Assembly: GCA_934552855.1 (NCBI GenBank)
Contig: CAKTEU010000051.1
Span: forward strand, 1 to 9,512
Origin: an uncultured Eubacteriales bacterium
Lineage (GTDB): Bacteria; Bacillota; Clostridia; Oscillospirales; Acutalibacteraceae
Length of the DNA stretch: 9,512 nucleotides
Reading direction: 5' to 3'
Both the position numbers and the translations under genes were made by a program. Numbering within the stretch: position 1 is the stretch's first letter; each line of letters opens with the position of its first letter. This document shows positions 4,035 through 9,512 of the stretch, one piece after another. Under the pieces are notes generated by a model. That model did no database searches and was not told where the DNA came from. It saw only the letters and a list, made by a program, of their open reading frames with translations.

Positions 4035-6134
4035 TCAGCCGAAAATCAAATTAACAAACAGGCAAAACCCTATTCCGTATACCGTTGGAAGCAGGAACGA
4101 AAGAGCCGTCCATTTGAGGCTTTTTGTCTCCTTATAAATTGTCAGCACTGTTGTTGAGCACGGAAAATGCATCAGCGAAAAAAGAATGAAACATACGCCC
4201 GTAACCGCTGTCCAGCCGTTGCCCGAAAGCACTTCAAAGACCGATGCCGTATCCGCCGCACTCATCAAAACGCCCTGCGAAGTATAACACATCAGCGCAA
4301 CGGGAAGAACAATTTCATTCGCCGGAAAGCCGAGCAAAAATGCAAGCAGAATAACGCCGTCAAGTCCGAGCAGTTTTCCCGGTGCGTCAAGGAACGACGA
4401 AATATATGAAACAATCGCCGCATTCCCGATTTTGATGTTTGCCAAAAGCCAGATTATAAGACCTATGGGTGCAGAAACGCACACCGCCCTTGAAAGAACA
4501 AACAGCGTTCGGTCAAAAACAGAACGGATAAGCACAGAACCGATTTTCGGAACACGATAAGGCGGCATTTCAAGCGTGAACGCAGAGCTTTCACCTTTAA
4601 GCACGGTTTTTGAAAGAAGGTATGAAGCCGAAAATGTTACAATCACGCTGAGCATTATTACAAGTGTCAGTATCACTGCGGCAAAAAACGGCTTTACCGC
4701 CGCCGAAAGCGAAGCGGAAAAAAACATTGAAATGATTGCAATAATCGTTGGAAAACGCCCGTTGCACGGCATGAACGAATTTGTCAAAATTGCAATGAGC
4801 CGTTCACGCTTTGAATCGATTATCCGGCATCCGACAACCCCGGCGGCATTGCAGCCGAGTCCCATGCACATACAAAGGCTTTGCTTTCCGCAGGCACTGC
4901 ATTTTTTGAAACAGTGGTCAAGGTTGAACGCAACACGGGGAAGATAGCCGAAATCTTCAAGCAAAGTGAACAGCGGAAAGAAAATTGCCATCGGCGGAAG
5001 CATAACCGAAACAACCCACGCCATTGTTGTGTACACCCCGTCAACAAGCGGTTCGGTTATCCACCATTTTACATTCAAAGTTTCAAAAAGCGTTCTGAGC
5101 TTTTCGCCGAGCGAAAACAAAAAATGCGAAAGCAGCTCACTCGGATAATTCGCCGCATAAATTGTTATAAAAAGCACGAGTGCGAGCAAAAGAAGCATTA
5201 CGGGTATTCCGGTTTTTGCGCCGGTGAACACCCTGTCAAGCTTTCGGTCAAAGGCATCGCTTCGCTCTTTTGAATCAACGCACAAATCAAAAATGCTTTT
5301 TGCCTTTGAAAGCAGTGAAAACGTCATACTGTCACAAAGTGAGGCATTTGTATGATACTGCTTTATAAGAAGTTTTTTTGCTTCTTCAAGGCTTTTACAA
5401 AGAGCAGTGTTATCCGATATTTTGCCCTCATGTTCTTCAAACACCTCTTTAAAATCTTCGTCACCGAAAAGAAGCCGGGTCTTTACAAAGCGTTTTCCGT
5501 TTTCACCAATGCCGTCAATGCTTTTAATTGCCGTTTCAACCGCCGTGTCATATGAGAAAGGAATTTCATATTCCTTTTTGCTTTTGCAAACTTCAAAAAT
5601 TTTTTCCTTGAGTTCATCAAGACCCGTTTTGCTTTTTGCATCGGTCAAAACAACCGGAACGCCGAGCAGCTTTTCAAGTTTTTCTTTGCTTATTCTTATG
5701 TTCTTTTTTTTCGCCTCGTCTGCAAGATTAAGGCAGACAACGGCCTTGTTTGTTATTTCAAGCACCTGAAAAACAAGCGACAGACTCCTTTCAAGCGTTG
5801 TGCAATCGCAAACAATTACGGCTGCGTCAATCCTTTCAAAAAGAAGAAAGTCCCGTGCAACGGCTTCCTCCTTTGAATGAGGAAAAAGCGAATAAGTTCC
5901 GGGAAGGTCAACAAGCAAAAAATTCTCCCCGTTTTCACTGAATTCACCTGCCGCAGACGTTACCGTTTTTCCCGTCCAGTTGCCCGTGTGTTGGTGAAGC
6001 CCGGTCAGCGCATTGAAAACCGTGCTTTTGCCAACGTTGGGATTGCCCGCAAGCGCAATCACATTTTTTCCGCCGGAAAGAAAAATTGCTTTTTCTGCCG
6101 CATTTTTTCCGGTTGATGTTCCGGAAAGACCCAT
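4035..6134 (-). CDS. feoB: Ferrous iron transporter B
   Basis: FeoB imports Fe(II) through the cytoplasmic membrane under low oxygen; its cytosolic G domain gates the channel. From ATG 6134 the product has 699 residues, normal for the family. G domain: G1 GNPNVGKST (30-38), G2 region HTGNWTGKTVT, G3 DLPG (76-79), G4 NLAD (136-139), then the helical regulatory part. From about residue 310 there are seven or eight membrane segments, including the gate region FGYLPRVAF, the cysteine-rich KKCSACGKQSLCMCMGLG, and CNAAGVVGCRII. The frame is open back to ATG 6176, but clostridial FeoB starts MGLxxxSTG as here at 6134, and a GAGGCGGTGG stretch precedes that ATG while nothing useful precedes 6176. G2 has Thr where most FeoB have Pro (NWPGK), and G4 deviates from NxxD-Met forms only mildly. 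It follows feoA by 49 bases (7 if the upstream start is used). No feoC and no terminator follow; phage remnant begins within about 100 bases. Confidence 0.97.
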   Translation of the reverse strand: MGLSGTSTGKNAAEKAIFLSGGKNVIALAGNPNVGKSTVFNALTGLHQHTGNWTGKTVTSAAGEFSENGENFLLVDLPGTYSLFPHSKEEAVARDFLLFERIDAAVIVCDCTTLERSLSLVFQVLEITNKAVVCLNLADEAKKKNIRISKEKLEKLLGVPVVLTDAKSKTGLDELKEKIFEVCKSKKEYEIPFSYDTAVETAIKSIDGIGENGKRFVKTRLLFGDEDFKEVFEEHEGKISDNTALCKSLEEAKKLLIKQYHTNASLCDSMTFSLLSKAKSIFDLCVDSKERSDAFDRKLDRVFTGAKTGIPVMLLLLALVLFITIYAANYPSELLSHFLFSLGEKLRTLFETLNVKWWITEPLVDGVYTTMAWVVSVMLPPMAIFFPLFTLLEDFGYLPRVAFNLDHCFKKCSACGKQSLCMCMGLGCNAAGVVGCRIIDSKRERLIAILTNSFMPCNGRFPTIIAIISMFFSASLSAAVKPFFAAVILTLVIMLSVIVTFSASYLLSKTVLKGESSAFTLEMPPYRVPKIGSVLIRSVFDRTLFVLSRAVCVSAPIGLIIWLLANIKIGNAAIVSYISSFLDAPGKLLGLDGVILLAFLLGFPANEIVLPVALMCYTSQGVLMSAADTASVFEVLSGNGWTAVTGVCFILFSLMHFPCSTTVLTIYKETKSLKWTALSFLLPTVYGIGFCLFVNLIFG

Positions 6135-6183
6135 TAAAACCACCGCCTCAACACAGCTAAAACGCATATGCGCCATAGTTAAG

Positions 6184-6405
6184 TCAATATATGATTATTC
6201 CGTCGGCATCCTCATTGCGGATTGCAATGACGGCATCCTTGATAAGATACGCTTTGATATCGCCGAAAAAGCTTTTTTGAAGGCAGGCAATGCTTGTTCC
6301 GGGAACTATTCCCAACTCTAAAAATCGTCTGCGCATTGCACCTTCGGTCAAAACATTTTGAACAACGCTTTTTTCGCCTTGAAGAAGGGCTGAAAGTGAT
6401 TTCAT
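6184..6405 (-). CDS. feoA: Ferrous iron transport protein A
   Basis: FeoA is a small cytosolic SH3-like partner thought to bind FeoB and tune its activity. The product has 73 residues from ATG 6405 and shows the family pattern MKSLSALLQGE, a turn rich in charged residues, then MRRRFLELGIVPGTSIACLQ, KSFFGDIKAYLIKDAVIAIR and a short C-terminal strand. The in-frame ATG at 6417 gives 77 residues, but GAGAGG is only one base from it. Start 6405 has GAAGG five bases upstream and the usual FeoA opening, so I prefer it. feoB follows in the same orientation, forming the standard feoAB operon, driven by a candidate promoter at 6441-6469. Confidence 0.95.
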   Translation of the reverse strand: MKSLSALLQGEKSVVQNVLTEGAMRRRFLELGIVPGTSIACLQKSFFGDIKAYLIKDAVIAIRNEDADGIIIY

Positions 6406-6440
6406 TTTTGCCTTCATTCCTCTCTTTTTTGCTCAGTATC

Positions 6441-6469
6441 ATCATACGTCAAAAAAGCGAAAAGGTGAA
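6441..6469 (-). promoter_or_regulatory. Candidate feoAB promoter
   Basis: On the minus strand TTCACC (6469-6464), a 17-bp spacer and TATGAT (6446-6441) form a reasonable sigma-A promoter, leaving a leader of about 25-30 nt before feoA. The -10 is overlapped by GTATGATGATAC (6448-6437), whose GTAT/ATAC ends form a short dyad where a metal-dependent repressor could sit. I see no convincing Fur box. Confidence 0.5.
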
Positions 6470-6493
6470 AAAAACTTCGTGTTTCGGTTTTGT

Positions 6494-6510
6494 TTTTGCA
6501 ATATGCAAAA
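6494..6510. promoter_or_regulatory. 17-bp palindrome between feoA and acnX (candidate operator)
   Basis: TTTTGCA-ATA-TGCAAAA is a perfect 7-3-7 inverted repeat. It lies 25 bp upstream of the feoA -35 and 33 bp upstream of the acnX -35, so one bound dimer could affect both promoters. The regulator is unknown. The surrounding A/T richness lowers its significance. Confidence 0.4.
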
Positions 6511-6543
6511 GTAAAGCAAAGAGCAAAAAAACGCAAAAATTTC

Positions 6544-6572
6544 TTGACATAACTCGAAAAAAATAGTACGCT
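6544..6572 (+). promoter_or_regulatory. Promoter of the aconitase X operon
   Basis: A consensus TTGACA (6544-6549), a 17-bp A-rich spacer and TACGCT (6567-6572) put the start near 6580. The -10 is weak, but the -35 and spacing are ideal. The leader of about 70 nt carries two hairpins, TGCTTT-CAAA-AAAGCA (6587-6602) and ACTTCGC/GCGAAGT (6612-6632). The second one ends five bases before the GGGAGG ribosome binding site. Confidence 0.65.
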
Positions 6573-6649
6573 ATTACTATACGGATTGCTTTCAAAAAAG
6601 CAGTTCGCCAAACTTCGCTTTTTGCGCGAAGTCAAAGGGAGGAAAAACA

Positions 6650-7933
6650 ATGTCAATCATCTTAACCGACGAACAACAAGCCATTCTTGACGGCTCAAAA
6701 GGCGAAACAATGGCCAAGGTCATGAAGACCCTTGTTATGTTCGGCGAAGCGTTCGGAGCCGAAAAAATGGTTCCCGTAACTTCAAAGTACAATCATCTTG
6801 TAACCTCGTTCGGTCTCGGTGTTCTTCAGCCGGTTTATGACCTTATGAACACACTCATTGAAGCAGGCGTAAAAAGCGGTCAAAAGTTTTCGGCCGATCC
6901 CCGTCCGTGCGATCCGAACGTTCCGAAGAATATTCTTCAAAACCTCATTTTCAAAAAGTTCATGTATAACAAGCAGGATTTTTATGAAAACCAGCTTCAA
7001 AAGCTCGGCCTTATGGATAAGGACGCTTTTACCTGCACCTGCTATATGGACGAAGTAGGCAACAAGCCTAATATGGGCGATGTTCTCAGCTGGTCGGAAT
7101 CTTCCGCCGTTGTTTATGCAAACTCCGTTCTCGGTGCACGCTGCAACCGCAACTCCGGAATCATGGATATCATGGGCTCAATCGTTGGCTATGTCCCCTA
7201 TTTCGGACTTCTTACCGATGAAGGCCGAAAAGCCACATGGATCATTAAAATTGAAACCGAAAATAAGCCCGAAGCACAGCTTCTCGGTTCTGCAATCGGC
7301 ATGAAGGTTATGGAGGACGTTCCGTTTGTCAAAGGGCTTGACAAATGGCTCGGCACGGAACTTACCGACGAAGCCTGCACATACCTCAAGGATTTCGGTG
7401 CGGCAACCGCATCAAACGGTGCAGTCGGCCTTTATCACATTGAAAACCTTACTCCGGAAGCAAAGCTTCTTGGCGAAAAGCTTCTTGCCGACAACGTTAA
7501 GGAATACGTCATTGACGACGCAGAGCTTGAAAGAGTTAAGAACAACTATCCGGTAATCTGGAAGGACAAAAACGCAAAGCCGAAGCTTTGCTTCATGGGC
7601 TGTCCGCATATGTCGCTTCAACAGCTTAAGGATTGGACCGACAAGGTTGAAGCTTCGCTCAAAAAGTACGGCAACCAAAAGGTCACCATTCCGACAGTAT
7701 TCACCGCAGCACCCGGCGTTCTCAAAGAATTCAACAAAACAACCTATGCCGCAAGGCTCAGGGCAACCGGCGTTGTTACTTCTTACATCTGCCCGCTGAT
7801 GTACATGAACAATCCCCTTTGCGCAAAAATGCCGGTAATCACGTCTTCAAACAAGCTTCGTACATACACAACGGCACGTTATTACACCGATGACGAAATT
7901 CTTGTTCAAATTACGAAGGGAGGAAACAAATAA
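6650..7933 (+). CDS. Aconitase X catalytic (large) subunit
   Basis: This 427-residue protein belongs to the aconitase X (AcnX, former DUF521) family: dehydratases related to aconitase that bind an Fe-S cluster and work with a separate swivel subunit when not fused. Known members dehydrate cis-3-hydroxy-L-proline or, in archaea, mevalonate 5-phosphate; the substrate here is not decided by the sequence. Family features are the N-terminal LTDEQQAILDGSKGETMAKV, the substrate-site segment SWSESSAVVYANSVLGARCN (about 147-166), and conserved cysteine regions FTCTCY (129/131), MGCPH (318) and YICP (381), the likely cluster ligands. Length is normal for a split large subunit. GGGAGG lies seven bases before ATG 6650. 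The small subunit overlaps its stop (TAATG), so the two are coupled. The gene diverges from feoAB, which would suit an iron-dependent enzyme. Confidence 0.93.
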   Translation: MSIILTDEQQAILDGSKGETMAKVMKTLVMFGEAFGAEKMVPVTSKYNHLVTSFGLGVLQPVYDLMNTLIEAGVKSGQKFSADPRPCDPNVPKNILQNLIFKKFMYNKQDFYENQLQKLGLMDKDAFTCTCYMDEVGNKPNMGDVLSWSESSAVVYANSVLGARCNRNSGIMDIMGSIVGYVPYFGLLTDEGRKATWIIKIETENKPEAQLLGSAIGMKVMEDVPFVKGLDKWLGTELTDEACTYLKDFGAATASNGAVGLYHIENLTPEAKLLGEKLLADNVKEYVIDDAELERVKNNYPVIWKDKNAKPKLCFMGCPHMSLQQLKDWTDKVEASLKKYGNQKVTIPTVFTAAPGVLKEFNKTTYAARLRATGVVTSYICPLMYMNNPLCAKMPVITSSNKLRTYTTARYYTDDEILVQITKGGNK

Positions 7934-8376
7934 TGAAAGAATTTAAAGGAAGAGTTGTTACTCCCGGAACAGCAACAGCCACAGCCCTCGTTTCCCACGG
8001 CGGTTTCAACACCCTCGCTTCGTTCCAAAAATCGCTTCAGTTCGGTGACAAGGAAGCAAAGTGCGGCGACCAGAATAACCCGGATATTTATGGCAAGCCC
8101 CTTGCAGGCGTTGCCCTCTGCCTTCCGCAGACCATCGGTTCAACAACCGGCGGCCTTGTTCTTTACTGCGCCTGTGCAATGAAGCGTCAGCCGGCATGTA
8201 TGCTTTTTGCAAACCACATCGACTCGCTTGCAGCCTCCGGTGCAGTTCTTGCAGAAGTTTGGATTGACGATGTTACAATGCCCGTAATCGACTGTCTCGG
8301 TGACGAGTTCCTTGACTATGTCAAAACCGGAATGAAAATCACCGTTAAAGAGGACGGAACGGTTATTGTTGACTGA
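7933..8376 (+). CDS. Aconitase X swivel (small) subunit, DUF126
   Basis: The 147-residue product is the DUF126/swivel partner of AcnX. Its beta-barrel domain closes over the active site and supplies a catalytic serine. It begins FKGRVVTPGTATATALVS, has the conserved GKPLAGVALCLPQTIGSTTG (about 55-73; Ser70 is the likely catalytic residue in the GST motif), then IDSLAASGAVLAEVWID, and ends in a short beta strand. ATG 7933 shares one base with the large-subunit stop (TAATG), and AAGGGAGG lies nine bases before it, giving tight translational coupling for a 1:1 complex. The GST motif differs from the RGS form common in other AcnX branches and may reflect a different substrate. A strong bidirectional terminator follows. 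Confidence 0.93.
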   Translation: MKEFKGRVVTPGTATATALVSHGGFNTLASFQKSLQFGDKEAKCGDQNNPDIYGKPLAGVALCLPQTIGSTTGGLVLYCACAMKRQPACMLFANHIDSLAASGAVLAEVWIDDVTMPVIDCLGDEFLDYVKTGMKITVKEDGTVIVD

Positions 8377-8392
8377 TTTCAATAACAGCTAA

Positions 8393-8427
8393 AAAAAGCC
8401 TGCCGCTTTCATTGCGACAGGCTTTTT
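8393..8427. terminator. Bidirectional terminator between acnX operon and hydrolase
   Basis: AAAAAGCCTG (8393-8402) pairs with CAGGCTTTTT (8418-8427), and CGC/GCG extends the stem after one C/A mismatch, which becomes G-U in the minus-strand RNA. T runs follow on both strands. It begins 16 bases after the acnX small-subunit stop and lies 11 bases past the hydrolase stop on the other strand. Confidence 0.9.
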
Positions 8428-8438
8428 AATTGCTTTGT

Positions 8439-9362
8439 TTACTTTTTTATGGCATCAAGCGTAAGAGCACAAACACCGGCAGGATCATATTCCATCATCA
8501 TGTGGCCACCCTTTTGAACGGTGACAATCTTTGCGCCTTCGGGTGCAGCGTCAATGAGTGCATTAAGGTTTTTTCTGTTTGCAACCATATCATTCTTTGC
8601 GGTGACGATAACCGTCGGAATTTTCAGTTCGGAAAACGCTTCAAGGTCTGTTCCACGTGTGTGCGAAGCCATGATTGCCATTCCTGCGCCCGTGCCTTTG
8701 AACGCAAGCGGATCGGCAATTTTTGAAACGTCATAGCTTTTTGAATAGCACAAATCGGAAAAGCTGACCGCAACAAGCGGGCGGACAACATTCGGAAAAT
8801 ACTTTGTAAGTCCGATAATTGCGCCGAAAACATTTTGAACAATTTTGCTTTTCATAACAACGGATATCATACCGGTGGTTTCCATACTGGTTTGAGGAGC
8901 GAAAAGAACAAGACCTGTGATTTTTTTCGGGTGATCAATTGCAATATTTGCAGCAATTCCGCCGCCCATCGAATGACCGCCGATTATCCACTTTCCGCCA
9001 AGATTTTCGGCAAGTGAATAGATAAGATCTTCACGGCTCATAAGTGCGGTTTGAGAGGTTTCTCGGCTTGAATAACCGAAGTTCGGTATATCCGGCGTTA
9101 CAACAAAATAGTTTTCTTTTGCATATTCCTTTGCAATTCCCTCAAGCGAAGCGGAAGAAAGCCCGAACCCATGAAGCAGCATAATTTGACCGCAGTTCAA
9201 AATCGGGTCGCCGTATGTTCTGTAATGAACAGTGTAATCACCGTTTTCAAAATATTCGCTGTTTTCAAACGGAACGGCGTCTCCGACTAAAGCAAAAGAG
9301 GAAAAAGAAACCAAAGAAAAAACCATTAACAAGGCGAGAACAAAGCTGAGCGTTTTTTTCAT
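8439..9362 (-). CDS. Exported alpha/beta hydrolase
   Basis: The 307-residue product starts with a clear signal peptide (MKKTLSFVLALLMVFSLVSF, then SSFA, probable cleavage near residue 24), so it acts outside the membrane. The alpha/beta-hydrolase fold shows the oxyanion-hole motif LLHGFG (64-67), the nucleophile elbow GGHSMGGG with Ser131, the acid in VTAKNDMV (Asp258) and the catalytic histidine in GGHMMMEYD (His287). A cap segment of about 70 residues lies between the elbow and the acid. The substrate cannot be told; an esterase or lipase-like activity is a fair guess. I chose ATG 9362, with AAAGGA nine bases upstream, because it gives a standard signal peptide; the in-frame ATG 9380 adds MKGLTA and has AGGA upstream. 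It is a single-gene unit with its own promoter (9396-9424) and the shared terminator, convergent to acnX. Confidence 0.9.
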   Translation of the reverse strand: MKKTLSFVLALLMVFSLVSFSSFALVGDAVPFENSEYFENGDYTVHYRTYGDPILNCGQIMLLHGFGLSSASLEGIAKEYAKENYFVVTPDIPNFGYSSRETSQTALMSREDLIYSLAENLGGKWIIGGHSMGGGIAANIAIDHPKKITGLVLFAPQTSMETTGMISVVMKSKIVQNVFGAIIGLTKYFPNVVRPLVAVSFSDLCYSKSYDVSKIADPLAFKGTGAGMAIMASHTRGTDLEAFSELKIPTVIVTAKNDMVANRKNLNALIDAAPEGAKIVTVQKGGHMMMEYDPAGVCALTLDAIKK

Positions 9363-9395
9363 TGCGGTCAATCCTTTCATTTGAATTCCTATATA

Positions 9396-9424
9396 ATTTT
9401 ATCAAAGAAAAAGACAACTGTCAA
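9396..9424 (-). promoter_or_regulatory. Promoter of the alpha/beta hydrolase
   Basis: On the minus strand a consensus TTGACA (9424-9419), a 17-bp spacer and TAAAAT (9401-9396) make a near-perfect sigma-A promoter. The leader would be about 27 nt to ATG 9362. A copy of the miniature element ends 16 bp upstream of the -35. Confidence 0.85.
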
Positions 9425-9440
9425 TCAAAAAAGAGAAAAA

Positions 9441-9512
9441 GGGACTGTCGCATTTAGCGCAGAACAAAGAGTAAAAAGTCAAAATTAAAAATATAATTTA
9501 CGGATGCCGTCA
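9441..9512. mobile_element. Second copy of the miniature element, cut by the window edge
   Basis: All 72 bases are the exact reverse complement of 1483-1554, the right end of the element at 1334-1554. The terminal repeat begins GGGACTGTCGCATTTAG at 9441 after an A-rich stretch. The remainder should continue past the window. Perfect identity over non-coding DNA indicates recent movement or gene conversion. Confidence 0.9.

Noticed and set aside
3418..4054. Plus-strand frames opposite the MuF gene
   Set aside because: Shadows of the minus-strand minor capsid gene, which has clear family motifs.
4576..5941. Several plus-strand frames of 60-130 codons opposite feoB
   Set aside because: They are antisense shadows of a well-recognised 699-residue FeoB and show no family resemblance or ribosome binding sites.
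6212..6445. Minus-strand frame overlapping feoA in another phase
   Set aside because: Shadow of feoA, whose frame matches the family along its length.

Overview
The window looks like chromosomal DNA of a fairly low-GC anaerobic Firmicute, most likely a gut clostridium of the Oscillospiraceae/Ruminococcaceae kind. This rests on strong AGGAGG-type ribosome binding sites, sigma-A-like promoters with 17-bp spacers, a FeoB that starts in the clostridial MGLS style, a split aconitase X, and prophage genes typical of Clostridia. No marker fixes the species.

Left part (1-1900). A gene-poor stretch holds a probable upstream terminator, a hairpin-rich repeat (137-239), and a short plus-strand leader: extended -10 promoter, threonine-rich small ORF, strong hairpin terminator. 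That terminator is shared back to back with a tRNA-Ala(CGC) gene on the minus strand, which has its own near-consensus promoter. Next come a dead phage holin gene, a two-gene plus-strand unit (small membrane protein overlapping a ribbon-helix-helix protein), a 221-bp miniature transposable element, and the C-terminal remnant of a hicB antitoxin gene.

Phage remnant (about 1899-3980, minus strand). A capsid scaffolding (GP20) gene with an abnormal C-terminus, two small genes, and a MuF-type minor capsid gene that has lost its N-terminus but carries a C-terminal domain resembling BECR-type nuclease toxins. The two small genes directly downstream, closed by a double terminator, are candidate immunity genes. 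With the holin relic this is the debris of a prophage head-gene cluster.

Right part (4035-9424), ordinary chromosomal genes. feoA-feoB (ferrous iron uptake, minus strand) diverge from a two-gene aconitase X operon (plus strand). The 244-bp region between them carries both promoters and a 17-bp perfect palindrome. A bidirectional terminator separates the aconitase X operon from a convergent, exported alpha/beta hydrolase. Iron supply (Feo) beside a presumed Fe-S enzyme (AcnX) is a plausible functional pairing, but that is inference.

The last 72 bases repeat, without a mismatch and in inverted orientation, the right end of the miniature element at 1334-1554. About 7.9 kb, including feoAB, acnX and the structural phage remnant, therefore lies between two inverted copies of a recently active non-autonomous element.
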